A stretch of DNA of 64,000 bases, from assembly GCA_958450865.1 (NCBI GenBank), contig CAUDNY010000001.1:62001-126000 (forward strand). The letters run 5' to 3'. A model generated the notes under the pieces. That model saw only the letters and a list, made by a program, of their open reading frames with translations. It was not told the DNA's origin and did no database searches. A program made the position numbers and the translations under genes. The stretch comes from an uncultured Collinsella sp. (GTDB lineage Bacteria > Actinomycetota > Coriobacteriia > Coriobacteriales > Coriobacteriaceae). Positions 43,806 through 52,469 of the stretch are shown piece by piece (position 1 is the stretch's first letter; each line of letters opens with the position of its first letter).

Positions 43806-45617
43806 CTAGCACGTCCCCTCGTTGGGCATCGACCAGGCGTGATGGTCGGTATGCAGCAGCTCCTCGGCCAGCGGCGAGAGCGGCTCGCCCAAAAACTCGC
43901 GGTAGCATGCCTGGACATCGGGATTCTCGTGCGAGAAGCGAATATCCGCAGCGGCATCCAGGCCCCACAGCACCCGGCCACGCTCAGCTGCCAGCTCGCA
44001 GCCGTCGTGGATGGGCTGACCGCCGCCACCGACACAGCCGCCCGGGCACGCCATGACCTCAACGAAGTCATAGCTCACACGGCCGTCGCGGATCGCGTCG
44101 AGCAGACGGGCAGCGTTGCCCAGCCCGTGTGCCACGGCGACGCGCACCTTGGCGCCCTCGATATCGGCCACGGCTTCCTTCCAGCCGTCCAGGCCGCGCA
44201 CATCGGTAAAGAAGTCGGCATCGGGGTTCTTGCCCGTCACCAGGTAATAGGCCGAGCGCACAGCGGCCTCCATCACGCCGCCTGTGGCGCCAAAGATCAC
44301 ACCCGCGCCCGTGCCAAAGCCCAGCGGCGTGTCGAGCGGCTCCTCGACCAGCGTGTCCACGCTCACGTGACTTGCGCGAATCATGCGCACCATCTCGCGC
44401 ACCGTCAGCGCAACGTCCACATCGGGCGCGCCGTCCTCGCCCACCATGCTCGGCAGCGCGCACTCGGCCTTCTTGGCCGTACACGGCATAACGGACACCA
44501 CGAACAGGCGCTCGGGCTCCACACCCAGCACCTTGGCGTAATACGTCTTGGCGATGGCGCCAAACATCTGCTGCGGCGACTTGGACGTAGACAGGCTGTC
44601 GACAAATTCCGGATAACGCGCCTTCACAAAGCGCACCCAACCCGGGCAGCAGCTCGTAAACATGGGCCAGCCGTGGCTATCGCCCTTACCCTTGGCCGCC
44701 TCGCCCAGGCGCTCGAGCAGCTCGGAGCCCTCCTCCATAATGGTGAGGTCGGCCGAGAAATCGGTGTCGAACACGTACTCAAAGCCAACGCGGCGCAGCG
44801 CGCAAGCCAGGCGCTCAACGGTGGCTTCCTCGCGAGATATGCCGAGCTCCTCGCCCCAAGCGCTACGCACGGCAGGCGCGATCTGCACCAGCACGATCTT
44901 GTCGGGATTAGCGAGCGCGTCAAACACGGTCTCGGTATCGTCGCGCTCGCGCAGTGCGCCCGTCGGGCAATGCGTAATGCACTGGCCGCATGCGACGCAA
45001 TCGGTCTTGCCGATCGGCGCGCGCCCGCGGGTGCCCACGGCGGTGTGCGTGGCGCGGTTGGTCAGGTCCCAAATCCCTAGACCCTGCACGCTCTCGCACA
45101 CCTTGATGCAGCGCATGCATTTAATGCACTTGTCGTTTTCACGGATGATGGGAAAGTCGAAATCCCAGCCCTCGCCCGCCAAATGCCTTTGATACGGCAG
45201 ATAGAAAATGCCCAGGTCGTTGGCGATGGTCTGTAGATTGCAGTTGCCGCTGCGCACGCAGCCCGTGCACTGCGAATCGTGCTGGGACAGCAGCAGCTGC
45301 ACGTTGGTGCGACGGGCCTCGCGGGCCTTGGGGCTGTTGGTGTGGACCACCATGCCGTCGAGCACGTAGTTATTGCAGGCGGCAACCAGCTGGTCGCAGC
45401 CCTCGACCTCGACCACACACACGCGGCAGCCGCCGATCTCGTTCAGATCGCGCAGGTAGCACAGGGTGGGAATCTGAATGCCGACGGACTTGGCCGCATC
45501 CAGGATCGTGGTGTGCTCGGGAACCACAACCTCGCAGTTATCGATAATGAGCCTGACCATGTTGTGCGCTCCGTTTTCGCTGTTGTCGCCGACAGTGGTT
45601 TTGTTGAGCTCTACCAT
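43806..45617 (-). CDS. [FeFe]-hydrogenase, multi-cluster, soluble
   Basis: Catalyses reversible H2 evolution at an H-cluster. 603 residues from ATG 45617 (GGAGGGAGG 8 bases upstream); a second possible start is the ATG at Met20. Domains: plant-type 2Fe-2S (Cys53, 64, 67, 81), His-Cys 4Fe-4S region (HDSQCTGC...C, 113-126), two 4Fe-4S in a ferredoxin domain (CIKCMRCIKVC and CVACGQCITHC), then the H-domain with P1 TSCCPGW (321-327), P2 MPCTAKKAE (377-385) and P3 MACPGGCVGGGGQP (522-535). All H-cluster cysteines and the proton-relay Cys are present. A small-subunit-like tail ends the chain. It overlaps the GltD-like gene by seven bases. By its partner it would fall in the group A2 (glutamate synthase-linked) class. 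Confidence 0.96.
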   Translation of the reverse strand: MVELNKTTVGDNSENGAHNMVRLIIDNCEVVVPEHTTILDAAKSVGIQIPTLCYLRDLNEIGGCRVCVVEVEGCDQLVAACNNYVLDGMVVHTNSPKAREARRTNVQLLLSQHDSQCTGCVRSGNCNLQTIANDLGIFYLPYQRHLAGEGWDFDFPIIRENDKCIKCMRCIKVCESVQGLGIWDLTNRATHTAVGTRGRAPIGKTDCVACGQCITHCPTGALRERDDTETVFDALANPDKIVLVQIAPAVRSAWGEELGISREEATVERLACALRRVGFEYVFDTDFSADLTIMEEGSELLERLGEAAKGKGDSHGWPMFTSCCPGWVRFVKARYPEFVDSLSTSKSPQQMFGAIAKTYYAKVLGVEPERLFVVSVMPCTAKKAECALPSMVGEDGAPDVDVALTVREMVRMIRASHVSVDTLVEEPLDTPLGFGTGAGVIFGATGGVMEAAVRSAYYLVTGKNPDADFFTDVRGLDGWKEAVADIEGAKVRVAVAHGLGNAARLLDAIRDGRVSYDFVEVMACPGGCVGGGGQPIHDGCELAAERGRVLWGLDAAADIRFSHENPDVQACYREFLGEPLSPLAEELLHTDHHAWSMPNEGTC

Positions 45618-47443
45618 TCCAGGTTCCTCCCTCCGCGGAACGCGCCAAAGCCAAAGTGATCGCAACGCAGGCAGCGGCTCGCTTCCTGGCGTGCCTCCTC
45701 CTCGGTGAGGCCCTGCTCGACCAGATTCCAATCGTGAATACGTTCGCCGGCCTCGCGCTCACCCAGCTCGCAGCGGCCGCACTCGTGCTTACCCTTAAAC
45801 TGGACGGTCGGCAGCTCAACGTCAAGTTTGATCTTGTGGTCAAAGCCCAGGTAGCGGTCGATATTTGCCGAAGCAACGCGGCCGGCGTTGATGGCACGGA
45901 TGACGGTAGCGGGACCGGTCTGGCAGTCGCCGCCGCTAAAGAGGCCATCGAAGTTGGGCACGGCGCCGTCCGAATCGGTGACGATGCAACCCCACTTGCA
46001 GGCAATGCCCATGTCTTCAAACGGCTTGGAATCGATGTCCTGGCCAATGGCGACGAACACGCGCTCGCAGGGAATGACGCGCTCGGGCGTGGCAGCGGCA
46101 CGCGGGGCCGGACGCCCACGACGGGGCTCACCGATGATCTGCGGCTGCACGCGCAGGCCGCTCACGCGACCGTCCTCGCCCGTCTCGATAGCGAGCGGTG
46201 CGGTGAGCTCCAGAACCTCGCAGCCCTCGGCCTGGGCGCCGGCGATCTCGGCATCCTGGGCCGTCATATCGCAGATGCGACGGCGGTAGACGATGCTCAC
46301 CTTTTCGGCACCGCAGCGCACGGCAGAGCGTGCCACGTCCATGGCCACATTGCCGCCGCCGATGACGCACGCGCGCTGGCCGCTCAGGTCGGGCAGCTCG
46401 TCGTCGCCGATGGCGCGCAGCATCTTGACGGCCGACTCCACGCCGAGCGCCTCTTCGCCCGGAAGACCGAGCTTCTTGTCACTGTGGGCACCAATGGCCA
46501 GGTAGACGGCATCGAACTCGTCGCGCAGGCGGGCAAGCTCCTCGCCGTTGACGGAGTGGTCGAGCTCAACGTCGATACCGGCGCTCAAGATCCAGTCGAT
46601 CTCGGCCTGCAGGCGCTCGCGCGGCAGGCGGTAACTGGGGATGCCGTAGCGCAGCATGCCGCCCAGGCGGTGGCGCTGCTCAAAGATGGTCACCTTGTGG
46701 CCCATCACGGCCAGGTAGTAGGCACAGGAAAGGCCGGCCGGGCCGCCGCCGATCACGGCGACGCGCTTGCCGGTGTTGTCGGCCACGCTGGGCTTGTAAT
46801 CGTTGAGGTCACTGTGCTCAACGGCGAAGCGCTTGAGAGCCAGGATGTTCATGGGGTCGTCGACCATGCCACGGCGGCAGTGCATCTCACAGGGATGCTC
46901 GCACACCAAGCCGCAGACGAGCGGCAGCGGATTGTTCTTGCGGATGACTTTGACGGCGTCGGCATAGCGGCCGGCCTCGACGAGCGAAATGTACCCGGGA
47001 ATGTCGACGTGCGCCGGGCAGCCCGAGACGCACGGGACGCGGGCCTCGCGGTCAAAGCCGCAGGAGTGCTCGCGGATGTGATGCTCAAAATCGTCGCGGA
47101 AGCCGCGAATGGCCGTGAGTGCCATGGCGCCAGCTTCGTAGCCGATGGCGCAATCGCTCGAAAGGTAGATGGTGCGGGCGGTGCGCTCAATCAAGTTGAG
47201 CGTGGACTCGTCGGCGCGGCCCTCGAGCACATCGGCGAGCAGATCGCTCAGCGCGCTCAGGCCCACGCGGCAGGGCGTACACTTGCCGCAGCTCTGGGTG
47301 GAGCACAGGTTGACGAGCGCCGCCGTAAACTCGACGGGGCACGGGGCGAGCGAACTCACCGCCAGACGGCGTCCGAGCGCATCGTGCAGGTCGTCCATGA
47401 CGGCCTGAGCGTGGCTGCGTTCCATTACATGCAGTCGTGCCAT
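45611..47443 (-). CDS. GltD-like flavoprotein with N-terminal NuoF-type Fe-S domain, hydrogenase partner
   Basis: 610 residues; start at 47443 (MARLHVMERSHAQ) with GAGAGGGG upstream. Residues 35-120 match only the C-terminal 4Fe-4S domain of NuoF/HydB (SCGKCTPCRVG, 51-61); the FMN/NADH part of NuoF is missing. Then comes a full GltD-like unit: cysteine-rich domain (CVSGCPAHVDIPGY, CGLVCEHPCEMHC), FAD site VIGGGPAGLSCAYYLAVMG, NAD(P) site CVIGGGNVAMDVARSA, and FSGGDCQTGPATVIRAI. A further Cys-rich tail (CGRCELGE, CLRCDH) adds clusters. I infer that it passes electrons between NAD(P)H and the hydrogenase, possibly by bifurcation. It is the first gene of a four-gene operon. Confidence 0.92.
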   Translation of the reverse strand: MARLHVMERSHAQAVMDDLHDALGRRLAVSSLAPCPVEFTAALVNLCSTQSCGKCTPCRVGLSALSDLLADVLEGRADESTLNLIERTARTIYLSSDCAIGYEAGAMALTAIRGFRDDFEHHIREHSCGFDREARVPCVSGCPAHVDIPGYISLVEAGRYADAVKVIRKNNPLPLVCGLVCEHPCEMHCRRGMVDDPMNILALKRFAVEHSDLNDYKPSVADNTGKRVAVIGGGPAGLSCAYYLAVMGHKVTIFEQRHRLGGMLRYGIPSYRLPRERLQAEIDWILSAGIDVELDHSVNGEELARLRDEFDAVYLAIGAHSDKKLGLPGEEALGVESAVKMLRAIGDDELPDLSGQRACVIGGGNVAMDVARSAVRCGAEKVSIVYRRRICDMTAQDAEIAGAQAEGCEVLELTAPLAIETGEDGRVSGLRVQPQIIGEPRRGRPAPRAAATPERVIPCERVFVAIGQDIDSKPFEDMGIACKWGCIVTDSDGAVPNFDGLFSGGDCQTGPATVIRAINAGRVASANIDRYLGFDHKIKLDVELPTVQFKGKHECGRCELGEREAGERIHDWNLVEQGLTEEEARQEASRCLRCDHFGFGAFRGGRNLEW

Positions 47444-47517
47444 AAGATCCCCTCTCATGCGGCAGCCCGGAGGCGAGGCCGGGCGAAAATGCTACATGCA
47501 ACACACTGACCTAAAAA

Positions 47518-47533
47518 GTTGTTTGGCAACAAC
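47518..47533. promoter_or_regulatory. Perfect 16-bp palindrome upstream of the hydrogenase operon
   Basis: GTTGTTTGGCAACAAC: arms GTTGTT and AACAAC around TGGC. It lies about 75 bases before the first start codon and looks like a dimeric repressor site. The arms resemble a Rex half-site (TTGT) but the spacing is four bases too short for a canonical Rex operator. Confidence 0.45.
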
Positions 47534-47630
47534 ACGGTTCGGCAGGCGGTATGAAATGTCGTCCTTAGCGGTGAAAACGAACATTTCCGCAGATAAATGC
47601 CATATTTGATAAAACGCGTTACCAAATGAC

Positions 47631-47667
47631 AATGCCCCGCCCGCGCACAACACGCGGACGGGGCATT
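47631..47667 (-). terminator. Terminator of the PTS/GH4 operon
   Basis: Stem AATGCCCCG(C)CCGCG with CGCGG(A)CGGGGCATT around a short loop. It lies 34 bases after the GH4 stop; the T tract is weak. Confidence 0.7.
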
Positions 47668-47700
47668 GTTCAAGTTATGCGGCCAGCGGCACTGTCATCT

Positions 47701-49083
47701 TTACTTAAGCTCGGGCCAGTAACCCTTGTTGGCCTCGATCATGTCGTCGAGAACCTCCTTGGCGACCTTCATCGAAGGCACGGTCTTGTTGAGCGTAAAG
47801 GCCTTGAGCGCCTTCTCGTAAGAACCCTCGATCGTAGCCTCGACCACGAGCTTCTCGGAGTTCAGCTGCTGCATCATGAGGCCCTGCTGGAACAGAGGAA
47901 TGTTGTCGCGGCTGATGACCTCGGGGCCGTTCTTGCCAATGTAGGCAGGCAGCTCGACCATAGCGTCGTAGGGCATGTTGGGGATAGCGCCCTTGTTCTC
48001 GCAAATGACCAGGAAGCGCTGCTTGGTGTCGTTCTTCAGAGCGATAGCCAAATCGGCAATCCAGTCGCCGTGGCTGCCCGCATAGAACGTGCTCTCGTCG
48101 ATCTCGCCCGTCTTCTCGTAGTGGTCGATGCCGTCGAAGAGGTTCTTCTCACGCGTCTCCTCAACCTCGTTAGCACGGGTGCGCTCGGGGTTGGAATGCT
48201 CGACGAACTCCTTCTGCTGCAGGTAGTAGTTCAGATACGTGTTGGGCAGGTACTCCGGGAAGCACTCCATGATCTCGTACTCGCCCTTCCAGACGTAGTA
48301 CCAGCTGCCCTTGGTGTGGCGGTTCTGCTCGGGGTGCTCGTCAGTGGCCTCCTCGGGCTTCTTTGCCATGAGCGAGCCCATGCCCTTGAGGTAGGAGTCG
48401 GGCAGCAGAATCTCATGCTCCTTGATGTACTCGCGCAGCTGCGGGAGCACCTCCTCGCCCTTGTGGCGGATCGAGGTGAACCAACCAAAGTGGTTGAGGC
48501 CAAAGTAATCGTACTCGACATCCTTCTTGTCGATATCGAGTGCGGCGCAAACCACGTCGATGATCGCGATCGGCATGTCGCAGATGTTGATGATGCGAGC
48601 GTTGGGACGCAGCACGCGGCAGCCCTCGGAGACGATGGCGGCAGGATTGGAGTAGTTGAGAATCCAGTAATCCTTCTTGGCGTACTTCTCAACGTCATCG
48701 ATCAGCTCGACCATGGGGAAGATGGTGCGCATGCCATAGGCAAGGCCGCCGCAACCGCAGGTCTCCTGGCCCACGCAGCCGTGACGCAGCGGAATCTTCT
48801 CGTCCTGCTCGCGCATGGCATAGCCGCCCACGCGCATCTGGGCAAACACGAAGCTCGCGTCGGTAAAAGCCGTCTCCTTGTCGGTGGTCACCGTAAGCTT
48901 GATGTCCAGGCCAAGGTCCTCGTGCAGAATCCAGTCCACGAGCACGCCGATCTTGCGCTGACGCTCCTCGTTGATGTCGTACAGACGAATTTCGTCAACG
49001 TCGAGCTCGTCCTTGCGCAGGGCAATGGACTTGACGATGCCAGGGGTAAAGGTGGATCCGCCACCACACAGAGTAATGATCAT
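47701..49083 (-). CDS. Glycoside hydrolase family 4, 6-phospho-alpha-glucosidase type
   Basis: 460 residues. NAD- and Mn-dependent hydrolase acting on phosphorylated disaccharides delivered by the PTS. The NAD site is MIITLCGGGSTFTPGIV at the N-terminus; the metal-binding Cys is in NICDMPIAIID (about 174) and its His partner in GLNHFGWF (about 203). The CDMP sequence is typical of the phospho-alpha-glucosidase (GlvA/MalH/AglB) branch. Length and motifs are complete. It starts 3 bases after the EIICB stop, with GAAGGAG reaching across the stop codon. Product: glucose 6-phosphate plus glucose or fructose. Confidence 0.93.
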   Translation of the reverse strand: MIITLCGGGSTFTPGIVKSIALRKDELDVDEIRLYDINEERQRKIGVLVDWILHEDLGLDIKLTVTTDKETAFTDASFVFAQMRVGGYAMREQDEKIPLRHGCVGQETCGCGGLAYGMRTIFPMVELIDDVEKYAKKDYWILNYSNPAAIVSEGCRVLRPNARIINICDMPIAIIDVVCAALDIDKKDVEYDYFGLNHFGWFTSIRHKGEEVLPQLREYIKEHEILLPDSYLKGMGSLMAKKPEEATDEHPEQNRHTKGSWYYVWKGEYEIMECFPEYLPNTYLNYYLQQKEFVEHSNPERTRANEVEETREKNLFDGIDHYEKTGEIDESTFYAGSHGDWIADLAIALKNDTKQRFLVICENKGAIPNMPYDAMVELPAYIGKNGPEVISRDNIPLFQQGLMMQQLNSEKLVVEATIEGSYEKALKAFTLNKTVPSMKVAKEVLDDMIEANKGYWPELK

Positions 49084-49086
49084 TGT

Positions 49087-50703
49087 TTACTGCTCCTTCT
49101 CAATTGCGTTTTCGACCTTGTCGCGCATCTCGGCGACCTTCATGCCAAAGATGATCTGGATATTGTTGCCGTTGCGGTTGATGCCGCTGTTGGGCACGTG
49201 GTTGATGAGGCTCTCATCGATGAGGTCCGGGTTCTTAACGTTCACACGGAGACGCGTAAAGCAGTTCTCGAGCTCCTCGATGTTGTCCTTGCCGCCAAGA
49301 CCTGCGACCAGGTCGGCAATGCCCGCATCGACGCCCTCTGTGGGAGCGGTGGCAACAGCGCCCTGCTTCACCGCGACAGACGCGGCAGCTTCGCCCTCGG
49401 CAACGGACTCGGCGAGCTCGGACTCTTCCTCGCGACCAGGCGTGTGGAGGTTGAGCTTCTTAATAAGGAAGGTGAAGAGGAAGAAGTACAGAGCGGCGTT
49501 GACGACTCCAAGCACCAGCATAACCGGCCAGTTGGTCTTGTCGACACCGAGGACCAGGTTGGAAACCACGATGTTGATGATACCGCCTGCAGTCGAAGCG
49601 GGCACGGAGAGGACCTTGAGCAGAACCAGGAAGATGCCGGAAAGAACCGAGTGAACGACAAAGAGCACGGGAGCGGCAAAGACAAAGAGGAAGTCCATGG
49701 GCTCGGTGACACAGGAGAGCACGGCGGTGATGATCAGCGGGATGATAACGGCCTTGGTCTTATCCTTGTTCCCCTTGTAAGCGGTGAAGATAAAGGCGAG
49801 ACCGATACCGATGTAGGGCCACAGGTTGTTGAAGGTGTAGCTGTTGAAGTAGGTGCTATCGGAGAAGGGCTGGCCCGTCATTGCCATCTCGGCGACACGG
49901 ATGGGATAGGCGCCGGCGATAACCTGATCGCCCAGCGTCAGGGTGCCACCCACATCGGAGAACTGGAACGGAGTGTAGATGAGGTGGTGCAGACCGGTGG
50001 GAACGAGCAGCTTGTTGAGCATGCCGTAGATAAACAGACCGATGTTGCCCGACTCTTTAATGATGCCGGCAACGGAGGAGATGGCACCCTGAACCGGAGG
50101 CCAAACGATGCAGAAGCCAGCACCCATGATCCAGGAAATGATGATCATGATCAGGAACGGGAAGCGAACGCCCGAGAACATCGAAAGAGCAATGGGGAAC
50201 TGCTTGTTCGAGTACTTGTTGAACACGGCACCAGTGATGCAGCCCAGGATGATGCCGCCAAACACGCCGGTATCGAGCACCTGAATGCCCATAACGGTGC
50301 TCTGGCCGGTTCCGGTAAGGCCGAGCATGCCGCTCGCTTCGGCAAGAGAGCCGGTGGCGTTGAGCACGATGTTATTGGCCTGAAGGAACAGGAAGAACGA
50401 CATCAGGGCGATCAGCGAAGCATGGCCCTTGTTCTTCTTTGCCATGGCGCCGGCGATGCCCACGCAGAACAGAATCGAGAGGTTGTTGATGATAAACATC
50501 AGCGACTGATAGACAACGGCGCCCACAAGCTGGAACGGACCGGAGCCCAGCACGGGAATCATGGCGCAGATGGTCTTGTTGGTTAGAATGATGCCCACGA
50601 TGAGCAGAATGCCGGCAACCGAGAGATACATCATCGGCTGGACGATTGACTTCGCGAACACCTCCAACGGCGCTTTGAAATTGAACTTCTTTTTTGCGGT
50701 CAT
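49087..50703 (-). CDS. PTS alpha-glucoside transporter, EIICB
   Basis: 538 residues; start at 50703 (MTAKKKFNFKAPLEVF) with AAGGAAGGGG upstream. An EIIC domain of about ten membrane segments (residues 15-420; LLVPTGLHHLIYTPFQF and CVTEPMDFLFVFAAP are the substrate-binding loop signatures) is followed by an Ala/Glu-rich linker and an EIIB domain (about 455-535) with the phospho-Cys in ELENCFTRLRVNV. It takes up and phosphorylates maltose, isomaltose or similar alpha-glucosides with the EIIA encoded two genes upstream. The GH4 enzyme downstream splits the product. Confidence 0.94.
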   Translation of the reverse strand: MTAKKKFNFKAPLEVFAKSIVQPMMYLSVAGILLIVGIILTNKTICAMIPVLGSGPFQLVGAVVYQSLMFIINNLSILFCVGIAGAMAKKNKGHASLIALMSFFLFLQANNIVLNATGSLAEASGMLGLTGTGQSTVMGIQVLDTGVFGGIILGCITGAVFNKYSNKQFPIALSMFSGVRFPFLIMIIISWIMGAGFCIVWPPVQGAISSVAGIIKESGNIGLFIYGMLNKLLVPTGLHHLIYTPFQFSDVGGTLTLGDQVIAGAYPIRVAEMAMTGQPFSDSTYFNSYTFNNLWPYIGIGLAFIFTAYKGNKDKTKAVIIPLIITAVLSCVTEPMDFLFVFAAPVLFVVHSVLSGIFLVLLKVLSVPASTAGGIINIVVSNLVLGVDKTNWPVMLVLGVVNAALYFFLFTFLIKKLNLHTPGREEESELAESVAEGEAAASVAVKQGAVATAPTEGVDAGIADLVAGLGGKDNIEELENCFTRLRVNVKNPDLIDESLINHVPNSGINRNGNNIQIIFGMKVAEMRDKVENAIEKEQ

Positions 50704-50803
50704 AGCGGTACTCCCCTTCCTTTTCCGCAAATTAAGACAGATGTGCCCTGGACAAGGCCATAAGCCCTGCCTTTATATCAATCGATGTGTGGGCACGTTA
50801 TGC

Positions 50804-51658
50804 CTAGAGACCAGGTTCTCCAAGCAGGTTAACAATGTGATATGCGAGATAACTCTTCTCGGCATCGGTAACGACAACGTTATAGGTAGACGACAAGTGG
50901 GCGGCTATAGCGTCCGCGCACGAGAACGCGCACGGATACTTAGTTTCATCGATTCGGAACAGCGCATCGTCATTGATCTGCCCGGCCGCTGGGTCAAGCG
51001 CCCGCTGTGCGAAAAACTGCAGGTGGCGGACGAAACGCTCATAGGGCAACGAGGTGTCGTCGAGGGTCGCAGCGTAACGATCGGAAACAATCGCGAGTAC
51101 GTCGCGAACAAGCTGGACCGAGATGATGAGACGGTCGGAGCGTTGCGGCATGGTGGCGTTGACGATATGCAGCGTGATAAAACCCTGCTCTTCTTCGCTC
51201 ATCTGGATGCCCATATACTCCTTGACAATCTGCAGCGCACGGCCCGCAAGCGCATACTCCTTGCGATAGAACTGCTGGATCTCGAGCAGCAACGGATTCT
51301 CACAGGAGACGCCCTTGCGCTCGCGCTCCAAAGCAAGGCCGATATGGTCTGCGAGAGCAATGAGGATCTTGTCGTTGATATCAACATTGAGCTCTCGACG
51401 GAGCATCTGAACAATGTCCTCGGCAATCACGAGGTTGACGGTGGGGATGGACTCCAAAAGATGTGCCAAGCGGTCAATCGTACGCGAATCCTGAGAAGTG
51501 CCCTCCTGCAGCGCATAGGTCTTTTCGACCGATGCTTCATCGATAGCGTCGCCGGCATGACGGCCAAAGCAGAGACCTCGACCGATGACAATGAGCTCGG
51601 AGCCATCGTCCGAAGTGACCATTGCGACGTTATTGTTGAAAACTCGCTTGATAACCAC
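50804..51658 (-). CDS. LicT/BglG-family transcription antiterminator
   Basis: About 284 residues. Start placed at GTG 51658 (giving MVIKRVFNNN, the family's N-terminus) with GGTGG 5 bases upstream; a GTG at 51670 lacks a site. The CAT RNA-binding domain is residues 1-55 (VFNNNVAMV, GRGLCFGRHAGD). PRD1 and PRD2 follow, each with its two conserved His: LADHIGLAL and LHIVNA in PRD1, FVRHLQFF and YHIVNLL in PRD2. It is phosphorylated by PTS proteins and, when active, prevents termination in the leader of the operon. It lies between the EIIA and EIICB genes, so it regulates its own operon. Confidence 0.93.
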   Translation of the reverse strand: MVIKRVFNNNVAMVTSDDGSELIVIGRGLCFGRHAGDAIDEASVEKTYALQEGTSQDSRTIDRLAHLLESIPTVNLVIAEDIVQMLRRELNVDINDKILIALADHIGLALERERKGVSCENPLLLEIQQFYRKEYALAGRALQIVKEYMGIQMSEEEQGFITLHIVNATMPQRSDRLIISVQLVRDVLAIVSDRYAATLDDTSLPYERFVRHLQFFAQRALDPAAGQINDDALFRIDETKYPCAFSCADAIAAHLSSTYNVVVTDAEKSYLAYHIVNLLGEPGL

Positions 51659-51676
51659 GGTACCCACCACAAGAAT

Positions 51677-52189
51677 TTACTCGGAAAGCCAGACGACAGG
51701 CTCTTTAACAGCAACAGGGCCGGAAGCGTGCTCACGAAGAGTCGAGTTCTCCGAACGCTCGCACACGATAACGAAGACCGTGGGATCGAAGCCGGCGGCG
51801 CGGACCGCGTCGAAATCGACCTCGACGAGGGGCTGGCCCGCGTCGACATGGTCACCCTGGGCAACGAGCGCATGGAAGCCCTTGCCCTCAAGTTTAACAG
51901 TGTCGATTCCGATATGCAGCATCACCTGAGCAGAGCTGTCGTCGGACATGATGCCCAGCGCGTGCTCAGTCGGAAACAGCGCCGCGACAGTACCGGAGAC
52001 AGGAGCGCACACCGTTCCCTCTTGGGGAACCACGGCAACGCCATCGCCCACGGCACGGCTGCTAAAAGCGGGATCATTGGTTTTTTCTAGGTGAACAAGC
52101 TCGCCGGAAACAGGAGCGAGGATTTCGAACTCGGAAGTTACAGTCTTCTGCTCATCCGAACCGCCCATCAGGCGAGAAAAGAAACCCAT
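51677..52189 (-). CDS. PTS EIIA, glucose type
   Basis: 170 residues; start at 52189 (MGFFSRLMGGSDEQK), site AAGGGACA upstream. Single EIIA(Glc)/Crr domain: ILAPVSGELVHLEK, VGDGVAVVP, GTVAALFPTEHALGI (stabilising His) and the phospho-acceptor in VMLHIGIDTVKLEGKGF. It passes phosphate from HPr to the EIIB domain of the EIICB downstream. First gene of the operon, 18 bases before the antiterminator start. Confidence 0.95.
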   Translation of the reverse strand: MGFFSRLMGGSDEQKTVTSEFEILAPVSGELVHLEKTNDPAFSSRAVGDGVAVVPQEGTVCAPVSGTVAALFPTEHALGIMSDDSSAQVMLHIGIDTVKLEGKGFHALVAQGDHVDAGQPLVEVDFDAVRAAGFDPTVFVIVCERSENSTLREHASGPVAVKEPVVWLSE

Positions 52190-52269
52190 GGTGGCATGTC
52201 CCTTCATAAATATAGCCCAACCAAAATCAAGCGAATGCGTCCATAGAGACACACCCGTTCAAAGACTTT

Positions 52270-52301
52270 GGTTAGGCCCACGTCCGAGGGACTCGGTAAC
52301 C
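52270..52301 (-). promoter_or_regulatory. RAT-like leader hairpin of the PTS operon (weak)
   Basis: Minus-strand GGTTACCGAGTCCCTCGG with a closing CCTAACC gives a GGTTA/TAACC stem containing CCGAG/CTCGG. Position and size fit a ribonucleic antiterminator target of LicT, but the sequence differs from the known consensus, and no overlapping terminator was proven. Confidence 0.3.
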
Positions 52302-52371
52302 TTCCGCATTTCTTTTTACGGGGGTTATTGTAGGCAACAGCAAAGCCAGAATAGTCATTATGACCGGTGAG

Positions 52372-52401
52372 CGGTATTTATTCTTCGATAAACGGTATTT
52401 A
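52372..52401. promoter_or_regulatory. Direct repeat CGGTATTTA, 21 bases apart, upstream of the PTS operon
   Basis: Two identical 9-mers at 52372-52380 and 52393-52401. A 21-base period places them on the same DNA face, as expected of an activator or repressor binding array. Confidence 0.4.
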
Positions 52402-52409
52402 AGCGACAC

Positions 52410-52458
52410 TTAGGGACGTTCCTTTACTGCCAGTACCCAGGGACACTCCTTGCAGCAA
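52410..52458. repeat. Tandem imperfect AGGGAC...TCCTT units
   Basis: TAGGGACGTTCCTTTACTGC and CAGGGACACTCCTTGCAGC are imperfect tandem copies (about 28 bases apart) lying just after the flavodoxin-ferredoxin gene. They look like a piece of a dispersed noncoding repeat. Confidence 0.4.
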
Positions 52459-52469
52459 TTTCGCATGCG

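Noticed and set aside
47518..47533. Rex operator upstream of the hydrogenase operon
   Set aside because: The TTGTT and AACAA arms are separated by four bases, not the eight needed for the standard Rex site; kept only as an unassigned palindrome.
47626..50586. Very long plus-strand frame opposite the GH4 and PTS genes
   Set aside because: Codon pattern and motifs clearly belong to the minus-strand operon; the plus frame has no recognisable domain.
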